Positions 25,701 through 36,100 of a DNA stretch of 64,000 nt are shown in pieces; position 1 is the first letter of the stretch, and each line of letters begins with the position of its first letter. The notes beneath the pieces were generated by a model that was not told the DNA's origin, did no database searches, and saw only the letters and a program-made list of their open reading frames with translations. The stretch is from Chryseobacterium sp. 52 (GTDB lineage Bacteria > Bacteroidota > Bacteroidia > Flavobacteriales > Weeksellaceae): NCBI RefSeq assembly GCF_002754245.1, contig NZ_PEEX01000001.1, positions 3,824,001 through 3,888,000 of the forward strand, written 5' to 3'. Position numbers and translations under genes: made by a program.

Positions 25701-28700
25701 CATGGAATACAGGTAATAGAAACGAATGTATTTCTCTGAATCGTAGTACCATCACCTAATCGCCCGGACTCATTATTTCCGGCTGCTTTTAAGAAGCGAT
25801 CAGTATTTAAAGCTAAAGTATGTAATGCTCCTGCAGAAACGATACTATAATCGCTGTCGTTTCCTATAGTAATCCAGTTCGAGTTGTTCGTGGTTGTGCT
25901 GTTACCCAGCTGCCCAAAATTATTGGCTCCGCAAGCATACAGCTGTCCGGATGTAGTTACCGCTACGGTATGATACGCTCCTGCAGCAATATTTTTGATG
26001 TTGGCAACCACACCTACCGGTACCAAACTGTTCGTATTGGTGCCATTACCAAGCTGCCCTTTGTCATTTCGACCCCAGGTATAAATTGTTCCACCTGTAC
26101 TGAGTGCCGCAGAATGGGTATATCCGGCTGCAACAGTTGACCAGTTCGTTGCTGTTCCTATTTGTGTAGGCAGAATTCTATCGGTGATTGTACCATCACC
26201 AAGTTGTCCGTAATTATTCCAACCCCAAGCCCAAAGTGTACCATTGGTTCTTATTCCCAGAGAAAAGCTATTCCCTCCTGTAACAGTTGACCAGTTTGTT
26301 GCTGTTCCTATTTGCGTAGGTATTGTTTTATTTAAAACAGTCCCGTCACCTAATTGTCCGTTTCCATTATTTCCCCAGCCCCAAAGGGTACCGTTGTTTT
26401 TTACAGCTAAAGTATGGTTCACCCCGTTGCCAACATCTGCCCAGTCGGTAGCTGTTCCTATTTGTACAGGTACATTGGTATTAGTGGTGGTTCCGTTTCC
26501 TAACTGACCTACCGAATTGTAACCCCATGCCCATAGCGTTCCATTGGTTCTCAGTCCAATTGAATACTGAGCACCTGTTACAATTTTTTTCCAGTTGGTT
26601 GCTGTTCCTATTTGCGTTGGAGCATGTTTGTCGGTATTTGTTCCATCACCTAGCTGCCCATCGCTATTAGCTCCCCAGGCCCAAAGTGTTCCATCTGACT
26701 TTATCCCTGCAGAATGGGTACTGCCTGCAGCAATACTTTGCCAGCAGCCTGCGGGAGCAAGTGTTGTAAACGATCCTCCGGATACCCAATCACTTTGAGT
26801 AGATCCGCAATGAGACGCTACCCACCAATAATACGTAGTACTAGGTAATAAATTAGTTGCATCGGCTGTTGTAGAAACAGTAATATTATCAATACTATTG
26901 TTACTTCCAACATTTGATGAAGTACCATATTTGTACATATATCCTCCTGCAGGTGCTGTTGCCGGTGCTAACCAGTTAAACGTAGCTGTTGTAGAAGTAA
27001 TATTGGAAGTAGACAACTGGCTTGGAACAGGACAGTTGGTAGGACAAGCGATGCTTATCGGTACATATGAACCAGCCTGAAATCCGGTTGTTCCATTACC
27101 CAATTGACCATTACTATTATATCCCCATGAATACAGAGACCCGTCAGTTTTTAAAGCAATTGAATGATAATCTCCTGCTGAGATACTATACCAGTTGCTG
27201 TCTGCTCCAATACGTTTCGGTGCAGTTCTGTTCGTGGTAGTCCCATCCCCTAATTGTCCATAATTATTTTTACCCCAGGCCCAAAGTGAACCATCAGTTT
27301 TAATAGCTAATGAGTGTTCTGTATAACAATCAATACTTTTCCAATTGGTATCTGTTCCAATTTTTGTAGGTACATTTTTATTAGTGGTAGTCCCATCACC
27401 TAGCTGTCCGTAAGCATTACTTCCCCAGGTCCACAAAGTTCCATCTGCCTTTATTGCTATTGAATACTGTACGCCTGCAACAGCTGCTTTCCAGTTGGTA
27501 TCTGTTCCTATTTGTGTTGGTACAGACACATTGGTCGTATTCCCGTTACCTAACTGACCACTGTCATTATTACCCCATGTCCATAGCGTGCCATCGGTTT
27601 TCAAAGCTACGATATGTTGGCCTGTTGTTGATATCGAGGCCCAGTCTGTTGCTGTACCAATCTGTACAGGAGCCGATTTACTGATTAAGGTTCCGTCTCC
27701 TAAAGATCCTTTACTGTTACCACCCCAGGCCCATAGTGTGCCATCGGTTTTCAGAGCTAGTGTCGTTTCAAATCCGGCTGCTATAGTCTTCCAATCTGTA
27801 GCCGTACCCACTTGTTTAGGGGTAAAGATAGCGGTAGTGTTGCCATGCCCCAATTGACCGGAATTATTGAATCCCCATGTCCAGATGGTACCGTCCGTTT
27901 TTAATGCGGCGGTATGCTGTCCGGCTGAGATGAGATTCTTCCAGTTGCTGGCAGTTCCTATTCTTTTGGGCATATTATATTGAATAGTCATGCCTTCTCC
28001 AAAACTCCCTTCGCCCCAGGCCCAAAGGCTACCATCGGCTTTAATGGCAAAATTACGGAAACCGCCTGCCTGTATTTCCTCAAAACATCCTGAGAAAGGA
28101 AGTGTCGTAAATGATCCTCCCGGTACCCAACTGCTTTGGCTGGATCCGCACTTAGATGCTACCCACCAATAATATGTAGTGGATGGCGATAAGTTGGTTA
28201 AACTTGCTACGTTAGAAACTACAGTACCATTGGAACTGCCCACAGTTGAAGCAGTACCATAGGCAAATACATATCCCCCACCAGGTGCCGGTGTTGCCGG
28301 GAACCAATTAAGAGTAGCTACCGTAGAAGTGATATTGGAAGTATACAACTGACTTGGAGGCGTACAGTTTGAAGTACATGCAATAGAAGTGATGGTAAAT
28401 TTGGAAGAGGTAGTACCATCACCTAATTGACCCGTATAATTATCTCCGCATGCTTTCAGGAAGCCCTCATTATCCAAAGCTAAAGTATAGTACCCTGACA
28501 TAGATGCACTCACCAGTTTATAATTGGTAGCAGATCCTACCGTAATCCAGTTCTTTTTATCAATGCCTGTACCATCACCAAGCTGACCATACTCATTGGC
28601 ACCGGAAGCAATTAAAGTTCCGGTTGTTGTTACTGCTAAGGTGTGATAATATCCCGCAGAAACACTCTGAATACCACTACGTACAAGGGTTAATGTTGAT

Positions 28701-29956
28701 CGGTCTGTAGTGGTATTATCCCCAAGTTGTCCTTTGTGATTTCTTCCCCAGGTATAAAGTTGCCCATTAGTATTTACTACTGCAGCATGGGTGTATCCGG
28801 CTGAAACACTTGCCCAGTTTGTAGCTGTTCCTATTTGTGTAGGTACCAATATGAATGATGCAGTACCGCTACTCAAGATTCCATAAACATTTACACCCCA
28901 GCCCCAAAGCGTACCGTCAGTTTTTAATCCAAGAGAAAAATCCTCTCCTAATGATATACTTTTCCAATTGGTTGCTGTTCCGATTTGTGTGGGTGTATTC
29001 CTGTTGGTATAGGTTCCATCACCTAGATGACCGCCCACATTACGGCCCCAGCCCCAAAGTGTTCCGTTTGCTTTTATAGCCATTGTATGACTAATTCCGG
29101 CAGCAATATCTACCCAGTCGCTATCTGTTCCTATTTTTGTAGGTGTGTTTCTAGAGATTGTGGTTCCATCTCCCAGCTGGCCTACCGGGTTCTCCCCCCA
29201 GGTCCATAGCGTTCCGTCGGTCTTTATAGCCACTGAATAGCTTAATCCGGTAACCACTTTTTTCCAATTATTGGCTGTACCTATCTGGACTGAAACATTT
29301 CGTTGAATATTAGTTCCATCACCCAGTTGTCCATAACCATTTTGACCCCAGGTCCAAAGTGTGCCATCTGTTTTTACTCCAACGGAATGACCACCGCCTG
29401 CAGTGACGCTCTTCCAACAACCTGCAGGTCCTGCGGATTGTACCTCAATAACGTTTTTGAAAACAGGTCCCCAGGTCCCGTTGTTATCTTTAACACGGAT
29501 ATTAAATGTATGCAATCCAATAGATGGTAGGGTTATTCCTGTCTTTACGATTTGCTCATAAGCCCTGTCAAAATTACCATCTGCAGCCAGAACAGCTGTT
29601 CCGTTTCCTGCTCCCGGATCGGTATCCCAGAAATATTCAGCTTGTGAAAGAGCCATTAAGGCAGATATCTGAGTTTGCTGAACATCAATCACATTGGTGA
29701 AAACAGGGCCCCAAACCCCCGTATTGTCTTTGATACGGATATTGAGTTTATGCAGACCATTACCTGGTGTTGCAATCCCCGTTTTGGTCAATTGTTCAAA
29801 AGCACTGTTGAGATTCCCATCCGCAGCCAAAACAGCAGTTCCGTTTCCTGTTCCCGGATCAGTATCCCAAAAATACTCGGCCTGGCTTACGTACATCTGT
29901 GCCGGGCACAACATGATCATAAGCAAAGCGATGATACTATAGATATATTTATTCAT
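22763..29956 (-). CDS. Giant secreted protein with five RCC1 propellers, FN3 spacers and T9SS tail
   Basis: 2397 aa. A signal peptide (MNKYIYSIIALLMIMLCPAQ) is followed by two copies of a module starting SQAEYFWDTDPG and ending GPVF-NVI-V. Five blocks of RCC1 repeats come next, each opening with GCWxxxxAGxxHS or a variant. They are separated by four FN3-like spacers (for example PPSQLSTSNITSTTATLNW to TYYWWVASNCGSS). The end is a type A T9SS sorting domain (LKVYPNPVHDILTVSFDQK to VKVIKR), nearly identical to that of the 906-aa paralogue. It follows the beta-helix gene by 19 nt, so the two are one operon. Repeated DNA makes copy-number change likely. Role probably surface binding; ligand unknown. 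Confidence 0.9.
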   Translation of the reverse strand: MNKYIYSIIALLMIMLCPAQMYVSQAEYFWDTDPGTGNGTAVLAADGNLNSAFEQLTKTGIATPGNGLHKLNIRIKDNTGVWGPVFTNVIDVQQTQISALMALSQAEYFWDTDPGAGNGTAVLAADGNFDRAYEQIVKTGITLPSIGLHTFNIRVKDNNGTWGPVFKNVIEVQSAGPAGCWKSVTAGGGHSVGVKTDGTLWTWGQNGYGQLGDGTNIQRNVSVQIGTANNWKKVVTGLSYSVAIKTDGTLWTWGENPVGQLGDGTTISRNTPTKIGTDSDWVDIAAGISHTMAIKANGTLWGWGRNVGGHLGDGTYTNRNTPTQIGTATNWKSISLGEDFSLGLKTDGTLWGWGVNVYGILSSGTASFILVPTQIGTATNWASVSAGYTHAAVVNTNGQLYTWGRNHKGQLGDNTTTDRSTLTLVRSGIQSVSAGYYHTLAVTTTGTLIASGANEYGQLGDGTGIDKKNWITVGSATNYKLVSASMSGYYTLALDNEGFLKACGDNYTGQLGDGTTSSKFTITSIACTSNCTPPSQLYTSNITSTVATLNWFPATPAPGGGYVFAYGTASTVGSSNGTVVSNVASLTNLSPSTTYYWWVASKCGSSQSSWVPGGSFTTLPFSGCFEEIQAGGFRNFAIKADGSLWAWGEGSFGEGMTIQYNMPKRIGTASNWKNLISAGQHTAALKTDGTIWTWGFNNSGQLGHGNTTAIFTPKQVGTATDWKTIAAGFETTLALKTDGTLWAWGGNSKGSLGDGTLISKSAPVQIGTATDWASISTTGQHIVALKTDGTLWTWGNNDSGQLGNGNTTNVSVPTQIGTDTNWKAAVAGVQYSIAIKADGTLWTWGSNAYGQLGDGTTTNKNVPTKIGTDTNWKSIDCYTEHSLAIKTDGSLWAWGKNNYGQLGDGTTTNRTAPKRIGADSNWYSISAGDYHSIALKTDGSLYSWGYNSNGQLGNGTTGFQAGSYVPISIACPTNCPVPSQLSTSNITSTTATFNWLAPATAPAGGYMYKYGTSSNVGSNNSIDNITVSTTADATNLLPSTTYYWWVASHCGSTQSDWVSGGSFTTLAPAGCWQSIAAGSTHSAGIKSDGTLWAWGANSDGQLGDGTNTDKHAPTQIGTATNWKKIVTGAQYSIGLRTNGTLWAWGYNSVGQLGNGTTTNTNVPVQIGTATDWADVGNGVNHTLAVKNNGTLWGWGNNGNGQLGDGTVLNKTIPTQIGTATNWSTVTGGNSFSLGIRTNGTLWAWGWNNYGQLGDGTITDRILPTQIGTATNWSTVAAGYTHSAALSTGGTIYTWGRNDKGQLGNGTNTNSLVPVGVVANIKNIAAGAYHTVAVTTSGQLYACGANNFGQLGNSTTTNNSNWITIGNDSDYSIVSAGALHTLALNTDRFLKAAGNNESGRLGDGTTIQRNTFVSITCIPCNPPSQLSTSNITSTTATLNWSPLATAPAGGYIYAYGTSSTMGSPNGNTIATTADITNLMPNTTYYWWMASNCGSSQSSWVQGGSFTTLPPAGCWQKIMAGETHSLGIKSDGTLWAWGSNQYGQLGDGTTADRNVPMQIGTANNWKKIVAGSQYSVALKTDGTLWSWGYNSVGQLGNGTTVNKTTPTQIGTAADWADAATGKRQTLAVKTDGTLWAWGSNQYGQLGDGTSTDKNVPTQIGTATDWRSIAAGTDFSLAVKTGGTLWAWGYNNNGQLGDGTTTQRNVPKQIGTNTDWADVSAGFMHAAAKTANGILYTWGDNSQGQLGDGTYVNRLVPTLVSDGVQSVDAGGHHTVGIMTTGNMFACGYNYFGQLANSTTNNNSNTFSISNANDFSVISAGGYYTLALNTDGFLKAAGANEVGQLGDGTLVKKNAFVSIACIETCVSPSQMYTSNITSGTATLNWGAPISAPNGGYLYLYSTNPIVGGIDGTTPSTTANLTNLLPNTTYYWWVASNCVSSQSSWTAGGSFTTLPTAAAGCWKNVVAGDNHSLGIKTDGTLWAWGDNFGGELGNGTIFGKNTPTQIGTANNWSKTAVGFHHSVGIKTDGTLWAWGNNDYGQVGDGTTVRRLTPTQIGTATDWVSIASGYNHTIALKSNGTLWAWGRNIWGQLGDGTTTNKTVPIQIGTLTDWQSVAAGAEHSFAIQTNGTLWGWGYNGYGELGDGTGTNKTVPVKIGMATNWRNVDGGHSHSVGIKTDGTLWTWGSNFIGELGNGTTSTGSTNIPTQIGTATNWRSIDAGRNSSSAAIKTDGTLWTWGNNNYGQLGDGTLTNKYAPTLIGSSADRQTIAAGSANTLVINSSGFLSSCGINNYGQVGDGTNIQRKILVPIGCPTGIVLSTGEVATQMDQLKVYPNPVHDILTVSFDQKILSVTVYNAAGQHVLTKAINDTKGTIDVSAFASGVYLLKVSAVNDFVKTVKVIKR

Positions 29957-29975
29957 CTTATTGTATGATTAAGAA

Positions 29976-31151
29976 TTATTTAGAAAAACCAGTTCCGGTG
30001 ATATTTAACGTACCACTGGTAACCGTTCTCGGAGTTAGCAAATAGCTTACCTGAGGTTTACCACCGCTGTCTGCCGGCCAGTAATTAGCAAAACTGTTTG
30101 AGCCACCGTAGTGACCTGCGTCATTTCTTGTTAAATCTAAATCGGTATAGCTTACGTCAGGATTTCCAGCATTTGCATTCATTCCACTTATGGTGTAATC
30201 CGTATTGTTGAAGTTCATATTTACAGATCCTGAATTGTTACTTTGGGTCATAGTACCTTCTGTTACAAACGGATTGGTAAATACATTATAAGAAGCTGTC
30301 ACAGTAGCATTATTATTATTTTTGATACAAACATTAGTTTGACCTACTACGAAAGAAGCCGCATTATTCATAATGGCAATATTTCCGGTGTTTCCATTGT
30401 TTAAGTTGATGAAAAATGGTGCTACATCACCGCCATTAGGATCATAGATGGTATTGTTAATGATTTCGTTGGCGCTGCCCGTTTTAATAGCATACACAAA
30501 TACCCCTCTACAAAAATTATTGTAGAATTTAAAATTATAATTGGATTGTGAGTGGGTTAACCCAAAATCAGATTTATTTCCATACACTTCTATATCTGTG
30601 GTTGCAAGAACTGTATCTGTTGTGGTAGAATTGGCAGAAATCGACTGCGCTTTATTAGCCGTAATTCTTCCATGTGAAAAACTAATCCCTCCCGACACTG
30701 TAGAACCCGAAATATTCGTGGTTGTATTGGTTTGGTTGGTATTAACATTATTTAAATAACAGTTATACAGGTTTATGGTAGTTCTCCCACCGGTTGACGG
30801 CCCACTTGCCACTACGTTGTAGATCGTAAAGTTTCCTGAACTCAAACTACTGATATTCACCACTCTTCCTGCTGCCGGATTGATCGTAATGGTTCCCTGA
30901 ATAAAATATCTGTTATAATTGGTTTCGGAAACAAAAGTCAGCGATTTGTTGATGGTAAGGTTTTCTACATACGCAGTCCCATTCGTTTTAGGTTGAATGA
31001 TGATGCGGTCTCCGTCTGAAGCAGCCGTAATAGCTGAACTTACGGTAGAATAAGCGCCGCCCGCTCCGCCATTTCTAACATATAGGTCTGCCGCAAAAGC
31101 CATCGTGCTGAATAAGCTTGTCAAGGCAATCGTAAATAGTTTTTTTGTCAT
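29976..31151 (-). CDS. Secreted parallel beta-helix (pectate-lyase-like) protein
   Basis: 391 aa. The signal peptide MTKKLFTIALTSLFSTMAFA ends in an AxA-type site. The mature protein begins ADLYVRNGGAGGAYSTVSSA, a hallmark of right-handed beta-helix proteins of the pectate-lyase superfamily. Asn-rich rungs follow (INLYNCYLNN, IINNTIYDPNGG, IAIMNNAASFVVG). No lyase catalytic Asp/Arg set is evident, and no T9SS sorting domain is present (it ends NITGTGFSK). It is the first gene of the operon with the giant RCC1 protein. It may be a binding partner or an enzyme with an unusual active site. Confidence 0.78.
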   Translation of the reverse strand: MTKKLFTIALTSLFSTMAFAADLYVRNGGAGGAYSTVSSAITAASDGDRIIIQPKTNGTAYVENLTINKSLTFVSETNYNRYFIQGTITINPAAGRVVNISSLSSGNFTIYNVVASGPSTGGRTTINLYNCYLNNVNTNQTNTTTNISGSTVSGGISFSHGRITANKAQSISANSTTTDTVLATTDIEVYGNKSDFGLTHSQSNYNFKFYNNFCRGVFVYAIKTGSANEIINNTIYDPNGGDVAPFFINLNNGNTGNIAIMNNAASFVVGQTNVCIKNNNNATVTASYNVFTNPFVTEGTMTQSNNSGSVNMNFNNTDYTISGMNANAGNPDVSYTDLDLTRNDAGHYGGSNSFANYWPADSGGKPQVSYLLTPRTVTSGTLNITGTGFSK

Positions 31152-31698
31152 AATAGTGTAAGAATTAATAGTTTAATATTAAATATATATATCTGATTTT
31201 TAAATACTTATATTCGTTTGAATGGTTTCTGAACTCCATAAAAAATGATCCTATTACAAATCCAATGAATTCATAGGCATACACAGGTTTTAATCAATGA
31301 ATTAACATTGATCCTGAAAATATTTTGTGGATCGAATAGCATAACATCATACCTGATACAACAGCAAACTTCCTCCGGCATCCCTAAAGACACTTCTTTT
31401 TTCCTCAATCAATAGTGTTAGCATCTGTTATGCTTTCCTTAACTGGTGTTCTTTCCGTCTGATTTGCGGAAATAAGCGAATAAACATATGGGTTAAATAC
31501 GACTTGTATTCTGAAGAAATTTTGAGTACTTACTGTTGTTTTTAAATTGTCAGAAACAATTAGTTTTGATGAATGAGTAAAATTGAATACAGTGTAGTGT
31601 AGCTTTGTTCATTTTCATGATCTAATTAGTTTTCAAGGTTAGTTTTTGTTTTTTTCGCAATAACACTATCATTAATAAAGATTTTATGTTATTAACTA
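31152..31698 (-). other. Long leader of the beta-helix/RCC1 operon
   Basis: Non-coding and homologous in blocks to 22095-22600. Both copies end upstream at the same type of promoter. Confidence 0.6.
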
Positions 31699-31728
31699 CA
31701 AAAGTATATTTTTCTTATGAATCATCAA
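31699..31728 (-). promoter_or_regulatory. Promoter of the beta-helix/RCC1 operon
   Basis: The reverse strand reads TTG (31726-31728), 19 nt, TACTTTTG (31699-31706), the same as the promoter at 22601-22630. Confidence 0.65.
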
Positions 31729-32358
31729 ATAGCTAATTAAAAAATAATCGTTATTTTATTTTTATATATTATTTTACATTTTTAGAGATTAAAATATAGT
31801 TTTTTCACAAGTACTATACTTTTTTCCAACCCATACCCAGGAAAGTTATTTATCATTTTAACGAAATAAAATTTAATATATCTCCTCCTCTACGGTTTGA
31901 TATGAATGGAAAAAACGCAGTAAAAATCCGCAGATAGCAAACTATTTTTTGGGTGAATTTTCGGTTTTTGTAACTGTTCCTTTTGACTTTGAATCCCTGG
32001 AATTTATTCCTGCAGCCACAATATTACCATCAGATATAATACATTGATCTTAAATAATTTATAGTCTTACGTATAAATACCTAATTCACAATTCCGGTAT
32101 TTTCACTTAAGAGGGTATTATTTTATTTTCTTTACTTTGAATTGTTCTTTAATAAAGCTTCTTATATAATCAGCAAGGCGAATTTTGAAAAGCCTGCTTA
32201 TATAAAAGAGAGAAGACCAGATAGGTTTCAAATAACATAGAATCGAGATTAGAAATGAAGGAGAACACCATGACTTTACTATAAAAAATTAAGTCTCTTA
32301 TCCTGTAATAACATTACATTTTTCAAATATATTTTTTATAACCTTAAAACTAATAATT
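31729..32358. other. AT-rich divergent intergenic region
   Basis: No gene seen. The first 30 nt still match the duplicated leader; the remainder must hold the promoter of the rightward cluster starting at 32359. TTACTTTG near 32140 is one mismatch from a -7 box, but I cannot place the promoter with confidence. Confidence 0.4.
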
Positions 32359-32709
32359 ATGTCATCACAAAACCCGGTAATCAACCAAAACGGAACGTCC
32401 AGCATTAAATCAGGTCAATTTTGTACCTGGAACACAGCAAACGGCACAAACGCAACTATTACTATTGCTAACTCCAGCAGAAGCAATGTACTGAAATTCG
32501 CTATTTCGGGAGCACCCGGAAGTGGTATTATTGTAGACGACGCCGGTCAGTCAAGATCAACGTTTGATGGGGTCTATTCTCTAAAACCTAATTCACCCAA
32601 CATTGTAGTTACTGCTTTTGGTGATTTTGGAGGCTCAACAGTCACTATCACAAACATCACTAATGTCCAAAATGATGCTGAGGCAACTATTCAGTGCCAA
32701 ACCAGCTAA
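32359..32709 (+). CDS. Small beta-rich protein at the head of the giant-gene cluster
   Basis: 116 aa, no signal peptide. It is rich in Ser/Thr/Asn/Gly: SIKSGQFCTWNTANGTNATI, VLKFAISGAPGSGIIVDDAG, VVTAFGDFGGSTVTITNITN. A compact beta sandwich is likely. The following gene encodes a related protein (the pattern GAP, then TFxGxxxLxP, then AxGxFxGxxxTxxN is shared). I recognise no family. It is close to the next four genes on the same strand and probably co-transcribed with them; its composition is intermediate between the AT-rich background and the cluster. Confidence 0.6.
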   Translation: MSSQNPVINQNGTSSIKSGQFCTWNTANGTNATITIANSSRSNVLKFAISGAPGSGIIVDDAGQSRSTFDGVYSLKPNSPNIVVTAFGDFGGSTVTITNITNVQNDAEATIQCQTS

Positions 32710-33091
32710 GTGTAGCTCTAAACTTCGCTTTCAGATCCTTTTATTATTTATTCTTGGCCATACCCTGGCAATGGGTCAGGGGTTGGTCAGGTCTAAAGCT
32801 GATACCGTATCGCTTTCCCGTTTTGAATATGCACAAAAAATGACCAATAACGGAAGTGATTGTATCTGTTCGATCACCAATACCAGTCAGGCTAATATAG
32901 CAATGACCGTTTTCATAGGTGCCCCTGATGCTATCCGGCTGGACAGCACAGCAACCTTCAATGGTATACATGCTTTAAGGCCCGGCCAACAGGTAATTGC
33001 TGTAGGCAACTTTGAAGGCAAGAAAATCACCGTATTAAATCTGTCACTCATGGATGTTGTGATTCTTGTTATGTTATTCTGCCCTGGTTAA
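32663..33091 (+). CDS. Exported relative of the preceding small beta protein
   Basis: About 142 aa if started at ATG 32663; ATGs at 32672 and 32675 are alternatives. All of these lie inside the upstream gene, giving a 35-47 nt overlap, because the frame has no start codon in the gap. After an N-terminal extension comes a signal-like stretch (KLRFQILLLFILGHTLAMGQ). The body ITNTSQANIAMTVFIGAPDA to ALRPGQQVIAVGNFEGKKIT aligns with the upstream protein, and the end is hydrophobic (MDVVILVMLFCPG). So one paralogue lacks an export signal and the other has one. The start is the least certain point. Confidence 0.5.
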   Translation: MSKMMLRQLFSAKPAKCSSKLRFQILLLFILGHTLAMGQGLVRSKADTVSLSRFEYAQKMTNNGSDCICSITNTSQANIAMTVFIGAPDAIRLDSTATFNGIHALRPGQQVIAVGNFEGKKITVLNLSLMDVVILVMLFCPG

Positions 33092-33132
33092 GTATTCACT
33101 TTATTCCATTTTGCGAACCAATAACTATTCTT

Positions 33133-36100
33133 ATGGCACCATCCGAAACAGAGACCATATTCAGCAATGAAAATTCAGGAAATCCTGCACTCTATATATG
33201 TAATCAGATAGGACAGCACTGGACCGCTTTATTGCTTCCTGATGGATCTTCTTATACCGACCCTACCATCAGCCTGAAAGTGGCAACTCAGCAACAGGTA
33301 TACTTCCTGTTTGCCAAAACAGCCCCTTCCGATGTAAAAAGCTTTATCGACAACTACCGGCCTTACCTGTTTAAGTTCCGGCAGAATGTGACTGCTAACC
33401 TTACAACAGCGTGGTTAAGCAATCCTAATAAAACACCCTCCACCCAGAATACAACCGTCCTCAACTTCGCACAATTTGGCGCCACCGCACCTTTTGTGGT
33501 AGGACAGCCATTTAATGTAACGATCGGCAGTGGCTTTGGTACGCTTACCATCCAGAACAATACCGTGATGAAGCTGCAACCCGATGAAAACTCTAATGCC
33601 TTACGGCTTACCTGGACACCCGGCAACCCCAATATGAACTTTGCCAACAAAATATTTGGCACCAGCTCTATTTTCGGGAGCGATATTACGATTCCTTTCA
33701 GCGGCCCGGGTACGGGCTCATTCCGTTTTTTACTGGGTCTGAATATGAACCTGGACTTTAAAGGATACGGTCTACAAAACAATTATTACTATGGTGACAG
33801 TACAGCGCCTTCTTATTTTACCTATCCCATACTGCAGACAGGCAGTACCAATGACTATCTCATTACCCAGACTGAAATCGATCTGCTTGATGTGGCAAAT
33901 AATGAGGGATTGAATACCTATTTCGCCCTCACCGGACAGATCTATAATATGAATACCGGCAAAACAAGAACAGCCAGCCTGCCCAGTTATTATGCCATCA
34001 ATACCGGCTACCCTCTTACCTTATGGCCAGCAGTGGATATGATAGATTCAGGGGCACCGGTCAATAATATGTTCCCTACAGACCATAGCGCCCGCTTTGT
34101 CATTTCCCCTCAAGATGCTGCAGGCATCAAACCTTATTACCTGTCGCCGGAAGGTGATTTTTATCTCGATCCCGGCGCATCACAAGCTGCTTTTGCCGAT
34201 GAAAACGGACAGTACAACTTACTGCCCGGACTTTCCGGTACAGAAGTAGTTTCATTTACTCCCTATAAAAACAACACTGGTACCATCACCGGTGACACAA
34301 TACGTTTTACATCAAAACAGGCTGCCTTCGCAGCTAACTTTCCCGGTCAGGAAGTTTCCCTGGCCAACCCCGGCACTGATAAACCTGTGCTCGACAGCAC
34401 TTACCTGACAGCATGGGCCAATATCATAGCCGCCACACCCGGCAATGTGCAATATGCCTCACAGCCTCAGGGTGCTTCTTTATACGCCAAAGATCATGGT
34501 GTAGCATCGCCCGGCAATAATATCACAGGATTCCTCGGCTTTTATGAACCTTCGGTAGATATGCCTCAAACCAATGGCTTTGCAGTACCTATAGCGCCTT
34601 ATCTGGGTATAAACCCTGTTCCGCCTCCCAGCGCCGAAGGGATAGGTACATTTGAATCCAAGGTACTCAGTGCCGAAAGAAAAACATTGATATCTGCTGC
34701 TTTCACTACACCCCATAGCAGTAAAAGCCTGGCTAGAAGAACCATGGCCAAGGCAGCGGCTGCAGACTATACTGCTTCCACTACCCCACAGGGTTTGGTT
34801 GCCAATGTGAACAACGAAGGCAGCTGGAGCTTACTGAACCTTGCACAGAATACCGTCAACGACGGTTCGCCTGAGTACCTCAATCCTGAGGAACAAACTC
34901 CGGCAACACCTCCACAATACCAGCTCAGCTTCATTAACCTGATGCCTCAAATGCAAAGCGCCTTCCTCACCAACCAGCAATTTCTGGTGGTGACTAATAA
35001 CCAATACTTGGGCGATTTGTTTTCAACGATGGATACACCCGGCGGCGGTTCTAGCAGTAAACCCGTGTTCAACAATAAAATGTCCATCGAAGACTGGCCG
35101 TTTGATCTGAACGTAGGCGTCGGAAACACCTATGCCGATTACAATAACGTATTGATATTTAAATTTTGCAAAGGTACCATCATCGACCGGGTGAAGAACC
35201 CCAAAGAATGGACACAGGCCAATGCCTTTAATATTGATAAAAATAACACCGATTCCGCTGCTGCTTACAATCAGCTGGTCGCAGTGTCATCCTGGATCCA
35301 GACTTATCTGGAAGCAGCCGAAGATGCCTACAATGCTGCACTAGTCGATCCTGCCTCCGGCCAGCTGGAATATTATCAGAAATTCCATACCATTATCAAT
35401 GATCCCAATTGGAATGGTATCCTGGCTTTGAAAGCAACGATCGACTTAAAGGAATTTCCGCAGCAATTAAAAGGATTGATCAGTGGTATCAACCTTAAAA
35501 ACTTTTACGCACATCATTTCGGCATAGAGGTAAACAGAGTAGATGCCAGTGGTGTGATCACCATGGATCCCATCAGCTCGCTGTTTGGATTGATTAATTA
35601 TGTTGATCCCGCTTATGCCCAGCAGATATCACAGGGACTGAACCCCAATAAGCCGGTTCAGCCCGCTGTAGGAGCAACTTATGACTTTAAAGTACTGTTT
35701 CTCCAGGTATTATTTGAAAATACCGCTATCAAGGACTTTGCCAGTAAACTGCAGCTGACCATGAACAACCTGTTCTCTGATAAAGTGACCGGAACCAACA
35801 ATCCGTATGGTTCGAATAGCTTGAATACGGTAGTGCTGAACGGTACTTATCAGGATCATAACGGCACCCCCGTATATGTGTTCGATAATAAAGACGATAA
35901 TCTTTTCTACTTTGACAGTAACCTGCTGACCAATGTAGAGATCACCAAAATACAATTCAATACACTCACCACAGATCCCGCAGTACTCGACATCCAATCC
36001 AGATTTACCATGTGGGGCTACCTCAACTTCGACTCCATGATAGCTCCGGCAATCACTGAAGATGGTGGAGCCTATCCGCTGGATGCCTTTTCCTTTGGGA

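Noticed and set aside
19374..29956. Regular repeats that might suggest a CRISPR array
   Set aside because: The repeats are protein-coding RCC1 units about 150 nt long with diverged bases at third positions, and no cas genes are present.
23526..29968. Many plus-strand open frames opposite the giant RCC1 gene
   Set aside because: They are antisense shadows of a highly repetitive gene; their Pro/Ser/Val-rich text repeats with the RCC1 period.
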